NCBI RefSeq assembly: GCF_016862195.1
Contig: NZ_BOMM01000022.1
Location: 1-64,000, forward strand
Source: Paractinoplanes ferrugineus
GTDB taxonomy: Bacteria > Actinomycetota > Actinomycetes > Mycobacteriales > Micromonosporaceae
Reading direction: 5' to 3'
Length of the DNA: 64,000 nt
The translations under genes and the position numbers were made by a program. Shown here in pieces: positions 8,028 to 16,923 of this stretch (its first letter is position 1; every line of letters begins with the position of its first letter). Under the pieces are notes generated by a model that made no database searches, was not told the origin of the DNA, and saw only the letters and a program-made list of their open reading frames with translations.

Positions 8028-9089
8028 GTGCGCACCCTTGCCCAGCGGGCCGCCTCGCTGGTCGCCGCCGTCGCGGTGCTGGCCGGCCCGGCGTCTCCCG
8101 CGGCGGCGGAACCGGTCCCGCATCCCGGCACCGGTTCGACCACCTCGGCAACGGTCCCGCACCCCGGCACCGGCGGGTCGGCCGACTTCTCGGTGAGCAC
8201 CTCCGCCGAGCCGGTGTCGCCGGACGCTGACGGCGTCGTGCGTACGCAGCTCACCATCGCCAACAACGGCTCCCACCCGCTGGCCGTGAAGGTGCGCTCG
8301 GTCCGGGTCCGCCCGCTGGACGACGGCCAGGCCGAGCTGACCGACCGCAGCGACCCGACCTGGTCGCCGGGCGTCACCGTCACGCCGTCGTTGCAGCTGG
8401 CCGCGCACTCGTACCGGTCGGTGCCGGTGGTCATCACGGTGCCGCCGACCGTGCTGCCCGACATCTACCTGCTGGGTTTCGTCGCCGAGGCGCAGCCCGT
8501 CGAGCCCAGCGCCGCGGTGCGGATCTACCACCGCATCGGCGCGCTCGTGTCGCTGCAACTGGCCGGGGCCCGGCAGCGGCACCTGACCCTGAGCGTGCAA
8601 CCCAACCGGTTCATCACCATCGGGTCGACCTTCGACGGCGCGTACGACATGGTCAACGTCGGCGAGGCGGCCGCGATGGCGCGCGATCAGGTGGCGCTCG
8701 ACAACGAGCTCACCCACGAGGGTGTGGCCACCGTGCACACCGGCGACGGCATGCGACTCCTGCCCGCGGGGACCGCCCGGCACGTCGAGTTCCACTACCG
8801 CGTCCGGGGCTTCTTCCTCTACGCCCGGCCGCAGGCGCAGGTCATGTACGGCAACGGCACCGGCACCCTGCAGACGTTGACCGCCGGCGGTGACGCCCTG
8901 CTGGTCATCCCGTGGCTGACGCTGATCCTGCTCGGCCTCGTCGCACTGGTGCTGACCGCCTACCTGGTCTGGCTGCGGCGGCGGCGCGCGGCCCGCCGCC
9001 GGGCGGCCGAGCTGACCGGGGGCCGGCATCGCGCGAAAGGGCGCCGTCCGCGCGACGACGACCGAACCGAGACCGCATGGGCCGGTTGA
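8028..9089 (+). CDS. DUF916-like membrane-anchored WxL-interacting-type protein
   Basis: 353 residues with a signal peptide (cut near SPAAA), then two VPHPGTG repeats. A beta-sandwich follows (about 48-165, ADFSVSTSAEPVSP...LTIANNGSHPLAVKV), then a second beta domain (about 170-285), one transmembrane helix (about 300-322) and a short basic tail (WLRRRRAARRR). This is the order of Firmicute WxL-interacting proteins (DUF916, then DUF3324, membrane helix, tail), which hold WxL proteins at the wall. Assignment is by architecture and by neighbours on both sides that carry WxL-like domains. GTG start with GGGAG upstream, 14 bases after the previous stop. Confidence 0.65.
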   Translation: MRTLAQRAASLVAAVAVLAGPASPAAAEPVPHPGTGSTTSATVPHPGTGGSADFSVSTSAEPVSPDADGVVRTQLTIANNGSHPLAVKVRSVRVRPLDDGQAELTDRSDPTWSPGVTVTPSLQLAAHSYRSVPVVITVPPTVLPDIYLLGFVAEAQPVEPSAAVRIYHRIGALVSLQLAGARQRHLTLSVQPNRFITIGSTFDGAYDMVNVGEAAAMARDQVALDNELTHEGVATVHTGDGMRLLPAGTARHVEFHYRVRGFFLYARPQAQVMYGNGTGTLQTLTAGGDALLVIPWLTLILLGLVALVLTAYLVWLRRRRAARRRAAELTGGRHRAKGRRPRDDDRTETAWAG

Positions 9090-12076
9090 GGGCGCGGCTG
9101 CTCCTGCCGTTGGTCCTGGTGACGGCGGCTGCGGCGGTCGTACCCGCCGCATCGCCCGCGCCGGCCGCGCCGGGTGACCTCGCCACCGTCGCGGGCACGG
9201 TGGCGACCGGTGCCGCCACCTCGATCGGGATCGCGGCCCGGGGCGTCGCCGTGAACACGGCCGGCACCACTCTGTGGATCGCCGATCAGGACTCGAACAC
9301 GATCCGCAAGGTCGACCTCGCCACCAGCACGGCCACCGTCGTGGCCGGCACCGGCGTACCGAACAACTCCGGAGACAACGGCCCGGCGACGTCGGCCGGC
9401 CTGAACAACCCGTACGACGTCGACCTGGACGCCGCCGGCAACCTGATCGTCGCCGCCACCTCGAACCACCGCATCCGCAAGGTCAACGTGACCACCGGGG
9501 TGATCACCACGGTGGCCGGGTCGTCGAGCGGGTACTCCGGCGACGGCGGCCCGGCGACCTCGGCGAGGATGCAGAACCCGGCCGGGGTGGCGGTGGCCCC
9601 CAACGGCGACTACTACATCGCCGACACCGACAACTTCGTGGTCCGCAAGGTGACCGCCGCGACCGGGGCGATCAGTACGTTCGCCACGCTCACCCCGACG
9701 GCGCCGGCGACGATCCGCGGGCCGGAGGACGTCGCGTTCGACAGCGCCGGCAACGTCTACGTCACCGACTGCGTCGGCAACACGATCAACCGGTACGCCC
9801 CGTCGGGCGGCGCGCCCACCGTGGTCGCGGGCACCGGGACGGCCGGGTACAGCGGTGACGGGGGCGCGGCCACCTCGGCGGCGATCAGCTGCCCGACCGG
9901 CATCGTCATCGACTCGTCCGACGTGATCTACTTCGCCGACTCGACGAACGACCGCCTGCGCCGCTTCACGGTCGGCGGGCTGATCACCACGTTCGCCGGT
10001 AACGGCACCACCGGTCTGTCCGGTGACGGTGGCCTGGCGATCCTCGCCGCCCTGGACCGTCCCACCGATCTGGCCCGGGACGGTTCGGGCAACTTCTACG
10101 TCGCGCAGGGCGCGCTGATCACCAACACGTCCACGTCGAGCGACTCCGTGGTCCGCCGGGTCAGCAGTCTCGGGGTGATCACCACGGTCGCGGGCAACAC
10201 GTGGCGTGGCTATTCGGGGGACGGCGCCGCGGCGACCGCCGCCCAGTTGAGCCATCCGGCCGGGGCGGCGCTCGACGCGGCCGGCAACGTCTATGTGGCC
10301 GACTCCTGGAACAACCGGATCCGCCGGATCGACACCTCCGGGGTGATCAGCACGGTGGCCGGCAACGGCCTGCCCTGCACCGCGCCGTGCAGCGGTGTCA
10401 ACATCGGCGACGGTGGCGCGGCGACCAGCGCCAATCTGTACAACCCGCAGGCCGTGGCGGTTTCGGCGGCCGGTGACCTGTACATCTCCGACACCGGTCA
10501 CCAGCGCATCCGGAAGGTCGCCGCCGGCACGGGAGTGATCAGCACCGTGGCCGGCACCGGCTCGACCGGCAGCACCGACGGCGTCGTCGCGACCGCGACC
10601 CTCAACAAACCGTACGGCCTCACGGTCACGGCCGCCGGCACCGTGGTCTTCGCCGACTACGGCTCCCACAAGATCCGCTCGGTGGGCGGTGGCGTGGTCG
10701 GCACGATCGCCGGCACCGGCAGCGCCGGCTACTCCGGGGACGGCGGTGCTGCCACCTCGGCCGCCCTCACCAGCCCCGGCGACGTGCGGTTCGACCTCGC
10801 CGGGGACATGTACATCGCCGACACCGGCAACAACGTGATCCGTCGCGTCCGCTCCGGCGTGATCGGCACGATCGCCGGAACCGGGGTGTCCGGCGGCACC
10901 GGCGACGGCGGCCTGGCCACCGGCGCCACCCTCAACGGCCCGGCCGGTCTCGCCTTCGGCACCGGCGGCGAGATCTACCTCGCGGACACCGGGAACCACG
11001 TGGTCCGCCGGGTCGACCGGCACGGCGTCATCCACAATGTCGCCGGCAAGCTCGGCAGCGGCTCGTGGGGTGGTGACGGCCAGGCCGGCGCCGCCACCGG
11101 GTCGTTCCTGTTCGGACCGGGCCGGCTCGCGGTGGACTCGACCGGCAACCTCTACATTCCGTCGTCCGGCGAGATCCGCGTGCGCATGCTCACCCGGCAG
11201 GGCACCGCCGCCACCTTCTACGTCTCCGACGCCACCGTGTCGCACCCGGGCACCACCTATGGGTGGGAGTTCGTCGCGCAGACCGCCGTCGCCATCGGGA
11301 GGATCACCTTCACGGTCCCGAGCGGCACCACCAATCCCGGACCGGCCCTGGTCAGCGTGGTCGACCTGCCGGCCGACGGGGCTCTGTCGCTGGACACCGC
11401 CACCAACACCCTCACCTACACGTTCGGGTCGGCGATCACCGTCCCGGCCGGCCGGCACGTCTACCTCTCGGCCGGCAACTTCACCAACACCGGCAGCACC
11501 GGCCCGCAGTACAGCACCGTCACCACCCTCACCACCGGCGGCAGCACCGTCGACACGGCTCGGTCCGGTGCCGTCTCCTTCGTGACCCCCAGCTCCGCCG
11601 TCCTTCCCCTGCCCAACCCCAGCGAGCTGGTCACCGTCCCCGGTTCCCGGACGATCCTGGTGGATCCGCTGATCGGGGCCGACGTCGTCACCAGCATGCC
11701 GATCACGGTGCGCACCAACGCCACCCACGGCTACACCGTCACCGTCCGGGGCACGTCGCTGACCGGTCCCGGCGGGACGATCTCGCCGGTCTCGGCCGGC
11801 CAGGCCACCGCGGTCGGCTCCGCCGCCTTCGGCGTCGATCGCCTCGGCTACACGGTCACCGGCGTCGGTGGCAGCGGTGCGGGGGCCGGGGCGGCGGCAC
11901 TCTCCGGGGCGTACGCCGGTTACACCACCACCGGCGAGACGGCCGTCACGGCAACCCGGCCCACGTCGGTGACCGGCGACGTGATCGGCCTGTCGACCCG
12001 GGTTCGCGTCGACAACCTGCTGCCGCCCGGCACCTACTCCGGGACGATCGGCTACACCGTGACGCCGGCCTACTAA
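9077..12076 (+). CDS. NHL-repeat beta-propeller surface protein with WxL-like C-terminal module
   Basis: 999-residue exported protein. After a signal peptide (about 1-32) come about twelve NHL-type units of 50-60 residues (to about residue 710). They are marked by recurrent VAGTG, GYSGDGGxATSA and LYISDTGHQRIRKV phrases; two consecutive propellers are likely. The last 290 residues are a WxL-like domain homologous to the first gene of the operon and end in YSGTIGYTVTPAY. The ATG at 9077 overlaps the preceding gene by 13 bases, so the three genes are coupled. Its TAA overlaps the stop codon of the convergent DUF6114 gene. Likely a surface or wall-bound ligand-binding protein. Confidence 0.75.
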   Translation: MGRLRARLLLPLVLVTAAAAVVPAASPAPAAPGDLATVAGTVATGAATSIGIAARGVAVNTAGTTLWIADQDSNTIRKVDLATSTATVVAGTGVPNNSGDNGPATSAGLNNPYDVDLDAAGNLIVAATSNHRIRKVNVTTGVITTVAGSSSGYSGDGGPATSARMQNPAGVAVAPNGDYYIADTDNFVVRKVTAATGAISTFATLTPTAPATIRGPEDVAFDSAGNVYVTDCVGNTINRYAPSGGAPTVVAGTGTAGYSGDGGAATSAAISCPTGIVIDSSDVIYFADSTNDRLRRFTVGGLITTFAGNGTTGLSGDGGLAILAALDRPTDLARDGSGNFYVAQGALITNTSTSSDSVVRRVSSLGVITTVAGNTWRGYSGDGAAATAAQLSHPAGAALDAAGNVYVADSWNNRIRRIDTSGVISTVAGNGLPCTAPCSGVNIGDGGAATSANLYNPQAVAVSAAGDLYISDTGHQRIRKVAAGTGVISTVAGTGSTGSTDGVVATATLNKPYGLTVTAAGTVVFADYGSHKIRSVGGGVVGTIAGTGSAGYSGDGGAATSAALTSPGDVRFDLAGDMYIADTGNNVIRRVRSGVIGTIAGTGVSGGTGDGGLATGATLNGPAGLAFGTGGEIYLADTGNHVVRRVDRHGVIHNVAGKLGSGSWGGDGQAGAATGSFLFGPGRLAVDSTGNLYIPSSGEIRVRMLTRQGTAATFYVSDATVSHPGTTYGWEFVAQTAVAIGRITFTVPSGTTNPGPALVSVVDLPADGALSLDTATNTLTYTFGSAITVPAGRHVYLSAGNFTNTGSTGPQYSTVTTLTTGGSTVDTARSGAVSFVTPSSAVLPLPNPSELVTVPGSRTILVDPLIGADVVTSMPITVRTNATHGYTVTVRGTSLTGPGGTISPVSAGQATAVGSAAFGVDRLGYTVTGVGGSGAGAGAAALSGAYAGYTTTGETAVTATRPTSVTGDVIGLSTRVRVDNLLPPGTYSGTIGYTVTPAY

Positions 12077-13698
12077 CCCGCGACCTTCAGCGGGTCGCCG
12101 GTGAGCGTGTCGCAACGGACGTACGCGAGCTGGATCTTGGCCTTGGTGAACCAGAGGAAGTCGAGCATCAGCGGGGGCGGGCTGTCCGGGGTGAAGGTGA
12201 CCGGGATGACGCCGAAGAGGTTGCCCTTGAACTCGGGCGTGTAGAACTTCACGTTGTCCTTGGTGACGAGCTTCTTGCTGGAGATGACCGTCTTGCCGCC
12301 GCCGGGCTCGGCGATGGTCAGCTTGAACGGCTCGTTGTCGGCCTCCCGCATGCTGAACTTGAGCGCCTTGAAGCTGCCGCCGCCCTGCACCGGCATGTCG
12401 ACCACGCCGTCGTAGGTGGCGTAGTGCATGGTCAGCGAGTCGACCTCCATGAGGCCGGGTTTCGCGGCGACCAGCGGGATGCCGTCGGGGTCGGCGACCA
12501 GGCCCTTGACGCGGGCGCCCAGGCAGGGGATCTCGTCGCCGGTCGCGGCCGGCAGCACCGACGCCGCACTCGAACCGTCGGGCTTGGCCTCGGCCGGCGT
12601 GGTGGTCGCGGGCGGTGTGGTGGCGGCCTCGGCCGGCGTGGTGGCGGTCGGGACCGGTTCCTTGGTCTCGGTGGCCGGGTCCGACGGGGTCGGCGACCCG
12701 CTCGGTGACGACGTCTCGTCGTCGTTGATGCCGAGCAGATTGCCGACGCCGTCGAAGAAGTCGCCGATGCCGTCGACGACCGCGTTGCCGCCGCCGTCCT
12801 CGGTTGCCGCCGGGGCCGCGGCCGGGGCGGTGGTCTTGGTGGCAGTGGCGGCGGTCGTCTTCGCCGCCGCCGGGGTGGTGGTGGTGGTGGTCTTCTTCGC
12901 CGCGGCCTTCCGCTCGGCGGCGGCCGCCTTCGAACCGGCTGCGGAGGTGGCCGAGCTCGTCGCCGACGGCAGGCCCTCGGGGCACTCCACCGCGGCGCTG
13001 GCCTGCAGGTTGCTGCCGACCACGAGGACGGTGGCGGTGACCGCGAGCGGGACGATCGCCAGCACCATCGCCTTGGGGCTGCGGCCGAGCCGGCCGAGAC
13101 CCGGTCGCGGGCCCTCGGCCGGAGCCTCGGTCACCGATCGGGTGGCCGGGCGGACCGGATCGTGCGGCCGGTCGTCGTGCCCGGCGATCTCGATGCGCTG
13201 GGTCTCCTCGATGTCGCGGCGTTCGTCGGCGTCGCGGCGCTCGCCGAAGATGTCGTCGCCGATGTCCTCGGGGGTGTCCTCGTCCCGGTCGGTGGGCTCG
13301 CCGGTGGGCGGCTGGTCGCCGAGCTCGGCGCCGGGCCGGGGCCGGCGCGGCGTCCAGGCGATCGCCAGCGCGCCGCCGACGATGCCGAGCAGCATGCCGA
13401 AGAAGAAGCCGCCGAGGTTCAGGCCGACGAACGAGTAGAGCGCGGCGAGCAGGCCGATGATGGCGTAGAACAGGCGCTGCGCCGGGGTGAACCAGATGAG
13501 CAGGCCGGCCAGCAGCAGCATGATCGGGATCAGGTAGGAGAGGAAACCCTGGGGACCGAGGTGCAGCTCGATGCCGCCGAGGCTCATGTTGGCGCTGATG
13601 AAGAGCTCGACGCCCGACAGGATGAGGAACAGGCCGCCCCAGAACGGGCGGTGCCGCCGCCAGCGGCGGAACTTGCCCCAGAAGTTGTCGGTGGCCAC
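12073..13698 (-). CDS. DUF6114 membrane protein with long C-terminal extension
   Basis: 541 residues. The N-terminal part (about 1-125) is the DUF6114 membrane domain: RHRPFWGGLFLILSGVELFI, a LHLGPQGFLSYLIPIMLLLAGLL segment of helices, and LNLGGFFFGMLLGIVGGALA. A charged cytoplasmic stretch follows, then another transmembrane helix (about 210-228), a long Ala/Thr/Pro-rich linker and a C-terminal beta-rich domain (about 395-541; GVIPVTFTPDSPPP, IQLAYVRCDTLTG). DUF6114 with DUF6230 upstream is a known actinobacterial gene pair of unknown function. Its TAG (12073-12075) overlaps the TAA of the convergent NHL gene, leaving no room for a terminator. Confidence 0.85.
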   Translation of the reverse strand: MATDNFWGKFRRWRRHRPFWGGLFLILSGVELFISANMSLGGIELHLGPQGFLSYLIPIMLLLAGLLIWFTPAQRLFYAIIGLLAALYSFVGLNLGGFFFGMLLGIVGGALAIAWTPRRPRPGAELGDQPPTGEPTDRDEDTPEDIGDDIFGERRDADERRDIEETQRIEIAGHDDRPHDPVRPATRSVTEAPAEGPRPGLGRLGRSPKAMVLAIVPLAVTATVLVVGSNLQASAAVECPEGLPSATSSATSAAGSKAAAAERKAAAKKTTTTTTPAAAKTTAATATKTTAPAAAPAATEDGGGNAVVDGIGDFFDGVGNLLGINDDETSSPSGSPTPSDPATETKEPVPTATTPAEAATTPPATTTPAEAKPDGSSAASVLPAATGDEIPCLGARVKGLVADPDGIPLVAAKPGLMEVDSLTMHYATYDGVVDMPVQGGGSFKALKFSMREADNEPFKLTIAEPGGGKTVISSKKLVTKDNVKFYTPEFKGNLFGVIPVTFTPDSPPPLMLDFLWFTKAKIQLAYVRCDTLTGDPLKVAG

Positions 13699-13782
13699 GG
13701 GTCCTCCAGAAAAGGGTGGTGCGAGAAATAGCCGTACATGAGAGAGGCCCGCGGGAGGTCACCCGCGAGCCCCGCTACGAGA

Positions 13783-14424
13783 TCAGGAGAAGCACTCCTG
13801 GCCACCGGTCAGGTAGAGCTTCAGGCTCATGCCGGTGAGCTTGAAGGTCGACGCCGACGTCGAGTAGGCGACCTGCTTGAGGCCGTCGATCGTGACGCTC
13901 TCCGCCTGCTGGCCGAAGGCCTTGGTGCCGGGCACGCCGTGCTCCGGTCCGCTGCGGCCGTCCCGGGTGAGCGTGGCGGCGTCCTGGCCGATGTCGATGT
14001 TCTTGAACGTCGCGTCACCGTTCAGCTCGGACATGCCGATCACCAGGTTGGACGCCTCGACCGGCTTGGCCTTGTCCTTGCCGGCCTCGATGCGGAGGAC
14101 GAACGAGCCCACCTTCACCGTCTGGCACAGGTTGTAGATCTTCGCCGACTGGATGCCCGACATGGCGGCCGGGATGTTGGCGTTGGGGTCGGTCTTGCCG
14201 GCCTCGGTGCCCAGCACGCCGCTGTACTGCGTGAAGCCGTCCCCGACGAGCTGGTCGGCGGAAAGCTTGAACTGGGTGCCCGACACCGAGAAGCTGGCGG
14301 CCAGCGCTCCGGACGCGACTCCCGCGACCAGTGCTCCGGCGACCGCCCCCGGGATGACGGCGGCAATGGCGAAACGGCGCCAGTTGGTGCGCCCCTCGCC
14401 TTGCTCGCTCAGCGCATCCTTCAC
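13783..14424 (-). CDS. DUF6230 exported protein
   Basis: 213 residues. A short charged N-terminus (NWRRFAIAAVIPGAVAGALVAG) forms a signal or anchor helix to about residue 40; the mature part starts ASFSVSGTQFKLSADQLVGDGFTQY, the DUF6230 signature. Further family blocks are AKIYNLCQTV, ATFKNIDIGQDA and the final MSLKLYLTGGQECF. The two cysteines could form a disulfide. The start is the GTG at 14424, preceded by AGGAGG; longer in-frame versions would read through the leader structure. It precedes the DUF6114 gene by 84 bases in one operon. Function is unknown; envelope location is likely. Confidence 0.85.
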   Translation of the reverse strand: MKDALSEQGEGRTNWRRFAIAAVIPGAVAGALVAGVASGALAASFSVSGTQFKLSADQLVGDGFTQYSGVLGTEAGKTDPNANIPAAMSGIQSAKIYNLCQTVKVGSFVLRIEAGKDKAKPVEASNLVIGMSELNGDATFKNIDIGQDAATLTRDGRSGPEHGVPGTKAFGQQAESVTIDGLKQVAYSTSASTFKLTGMSLKLYLTGGQECFS

Positions 14425-14527
14425 GGATCCTCCTATGGATTCAGACGGCTCGCACCGGCCCCCCGCCATGGGCTCGCATCGACGGATGACCCTGTCGGTC
14501 GGCCGTGTGCAGTGGGGTCCGTCGATG
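14425..14527 (-). promoter_or_regulatory. Structured leader of the DUF6230-DUF6114 operon, related to the leader at 6953
   Basis: Read on the minus strand, ACGGACCCC (14522-14514) is followed by GGGTCATC, then GCGAGCCGTC (14453-14444), then AGGAGG and the GTG start. The two blocks are identical in sequence to those in the leader at 6953-7044. GCGAGCCGTC begins 29 bases before the start codon here and 30 bases before it there. A 10-bp inverted repeat (14477-14486/14518-14527) makes a long hairpin, and TGCGAGCC occurs twice, 24 bases apart. GACGGC further upstream could pair with GCCGTC to close the structure. Shared use of one regulatory RNA by both operons is inferred. Confidence 0.55.
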
Positions 14528-14815
14528 CCGTCGTTTAACGTGCGGGAAATGTTGCCGCCCCTGCTCACGGACTACAAGTGGCTGGATTACCAGTCAGTAA
14601 CCCAAGTCACCGGATTTCCATGACTCAGGGTGAGGTTGATCATCGCGTTCGACGGAATTCCGTCCCTAATCTGGACAACTCGATACGCCTAGTCCGGTGT
14701 GATCGTCACCACGTGTATAAGTGACCCGAAAAGTTACGGATCGGTAACGAATCCCAGCGACATCTCAGATTTCGGTGCTACCGACTGAAGGGCGGATGCC
14801 AGAAAGGACCCCAGA
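14528..14815. other. Gene-free region between divergent DUF6230 operon and pbp
   Basis: Together with the leader this is the only stretch above 300 bases without a gene (14425-14815). Base composition is visibly less GC-rich than the flanks. It contains a perfect 14-bp palindrome GACGGAATTCCGTC (14651-14664) and GTGATCGTCAC (14699-14709), either of which could be an operator for one of the divergent promoters. No tRNA-like or small-ORF signal was found. Confidence 0.5.
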
Positions 14816-16918
14816 ATGATCCAGCCACCCCCCGGCGAGACCCCCGAACGCCGGCGCCGCGGCGCCATCACCCGGCTCGGCGGTGTACTGCTGCTGGTCG
14901 GCGTGCTCGTGGGGGTGGCGGCCATCCCGACCGGAGCGATCGTCCTCGCCGGCACGCACTGGGCCGACAAGCAGTCGAGTGAGCTGCCCCGGCAGCTGAT
15001 CACTCCGACGAGCGCCCAGGTCACGCGGGTCTACGCGAACGACGGCAAGACGCTCGTCACGATGTTCTACGACGAGGACCGGCACGACGTGGCCCTCGGT
15101 CAGATCTCCCAGGTCATGCAGGACGCCATGGTCGCGGCCGAGGACGTGCGCTTCTTCCAGCACGGCGGCGTCGACCTCAAGGGCGTCGCGCGGGCGCTGG
15201 TCACCGACGCCCGCAGCGGCACCGCCGAGCAGGGCGCGTCGACGCTGACCATGCAGTACGTGCGCAACGTGCTCAAGGAGGATCCCAGCCTGACCGCCGA
15301 CGAGCGAGCGGCCGCGACCGAGGACACCGCGGCCCGCAAGCTCAAGGAGATCCAGTACGCGATCACCATCGAGCAGCAGTTGTCCAAGCCGCAGATCCTG
15401 CAGAACTACCTGAACATCGTGTATTTCGGGGACGGCGCCTACGGCATCGAGGCGGCCGCCCGCCGGCTGTTCGGCACCACCCCGGCCAAGCTCGACCTGG
15501 CCCAGGCCTCGTTGATCGCCGGCATCGCGCAGTCGCCGGACGCCTACAACCCGGTCGGCACCGGAAGCCAGGTCAAGGCCAAAGAGCGCCAGGGGTACGT
15601 GCTCAGCGCCATGGAGAAGGCCGGCATGATCACCGCAGCCCAGCACCGGGCGGCCGCGGCCGAGAAGTTGACGTACTCCGGCAAGACCCAGCCGAACGGG
15701 TGTGTGGACGCCGCCGGCCGGACCGACGGCTGGGGTTTCTTCTGCGACTACGTGCGCCGCTGGTGGGACCAGCAGGCCCAGTTCGGCAGGACGAGCGCCG
15801 AACGGGACATGGCGTTGCGCCGCGGCGGCTACACGATCGTCACCACCCTCGACCGCGACGTGCAGCGGACCGCCTCCGAGCAGTCCCGCTCGGTCTACGG
15901 ACTGAACAGCAAGAAGGTCCTGCCGATCGCGGTCGTGCAGCCGGGCACCGGCAAGGTCCTGGCGCTGGCCGTCAATCGGCGGTACTCGACCGCCAAGGGC
16001 CTGCAGAACACAGTGAACCCGCTGGTCAGCGGTGGCCCGGGGGTGACCGGCTATCCGGCCGGGTCGACCTTCAAGATGTTCACCATGCTGACCGCCCTCG
16101 AAGCCGGCCGGCCGCTCGCCGAGGGCTTCGACTCGCCGGCGAAACTGCGCACCGAATGGCCTGACAGCGGGCCCGGCAACTGCGCCGGCTACTACTGCCC
16201 GGGCAACGCCAACCCGAGCTGGATGGACGGCTACCGCACCATGTGGAACGCGTTCGGCCGCTCGGTGAACACCTACTTCGTGCACCTCGAGCAGGAGGTC
16301 GGGCCGGCCGCCGTGGTCGCCGAGGCGAAGAAGCTGGGCATCAGCTTCGCCGCCAAGAGCGACGCCCAGCTGGCCGCGACCGGCGCCGACTCGTGGGGCT
16401 CGTTCACCCTCGGGGTCATCGACACCACCCCGCTCGAGCTGGCCTCGGCATATGCGACGGTGGCCGCGGAAGGCACCTACTGCGCGCCGCTGCCGGTCGA
16501 GTCGATCACCGGCCCGGACGGCCGGAAGGTCGCCCTGCCGGACGGCTGCAAGCAGGTGCTCGACCCGGACGTGGCGCGGGCCGCCACCGACGCCGCCCGC
16601 TGCCCGGTGGGCCAGCAGAGCAGCTTCGGCAAGTGCGACGGCGGCACCGCCACCTCGGTGGGCACGATCTTCAAGGGCAGCCCGGTGGCCGGCAAGACCG
16701 GCAGCACCGAGGACAACAGCACCGAGACGTTCGTCGGCTTCACCCGGGCCGCGGTGTCGGCGGGCATCGCGGCCGACCCGGCCGACCCGTCGAACCACGT
16801 CGGTGCCGCCGTGCAGGCGCAGGTGATCGTGGCGGTGGCCAAGGCGCTGCGGGCCGCGTCGGGCGACGGCTATCCCGATTTCACCGCTCCGAGCAGCCAG
16901 ATCGCCTTCGGCGGCTGA
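14816..16918 (+). CDS. Class A penicillin-binding protein (glycosyltransferase/transpeptidase)
   Basis: Bifunctional peptidoglycan synthase of 700 residues. A basic N-terminus and one transmembrane helix (about 20-47) anchor it outside the membrane. The GT51 domain (about 75-260) has the catalytic Glu109 in AAEDVRFFQHGGVD, and QGASTLTMQYVRN. The transpeptidase domain (about 370-690) has SxxK at 417 (GSTFKMF), SVN at 483 and KTG at 627 (AGKTGST). All catalytic residues are present. It is monocistronic, followed by a hairpin. Its position beside the surface-protein island is suggestive only. Confidence 0.95.
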   Translation: MIQPPPGETPERRRRGAITRLGGVLLLVGVLVGVAAIPTGAIVLAGTHWADKQSSELPRQLITPTSAQVTRVYANDGKTLVTMFYDEDRHDVALGQISQVMQDAMVAAEDVRFFQHGGVDLKGVARALVTDARSGTAEQGASTLTMQYVRNVLKEDPSLTADERAAATEDTAARKLKEIQYAITIEQQLSKPQILQNYLNIVYFGDGAYGIEAAARRLFGTTPAKLDLAQASLIAGIAQSPDAYNPVGTGSQVKAKERQGYVLSAMEKAGMITAAQHRAAAAEKLTYSGKTQPNGCVDAAGRTDGWGFFCDYVRRWWDQQAQFGRTSAERDMALRRGGYTIVTTLDRDVQRTASEQSRSVYGLNSKKVLPIAVVQPGTGKVLALAVNRRYSTAKGLQNTVNPLVSGGPGVTGYPAGSTFKMFTMLTALEAGRPLAEGFDSPAKLRTEWPDSGPGNCAGYYCPGNANPSWMDGYRTMWNAFGRSVNTYFVHLEQEVGPAAVVAEAKKLGISFAAKSDAQLAATGADSWGSFTLGVIDTTPLELASAYATVAAEGTYCAPLPVESITGPDGRKVALPDGCKQVLDPDVARAATDAARCPVGQQSSFGKCDGGTATSVGTIFKGSPVAGKTGSTEDNSTETFVGFTRAAVSAGIAADPADPSNHVGAAVQAQVIVAVAKALRAASGDGYPDFTAPSSQIAFGG

Positions 16919-16923
16919 TTGAT

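Noticed and set aside
9400..11100. CRISPR-like regular repeats
   Set aside because: The repeats are coding NHL units of variable sequence in frame, without identical repeats and unique spacers.
8960..13762. 1600-codon open frame on the minus strand
   Set aside because: It runs antisense through the NHL gene and frame-shifted through DUF6114. Its translation is low-complexity Arg/Gly/Pro/His, typical of high-GC shadow frames.
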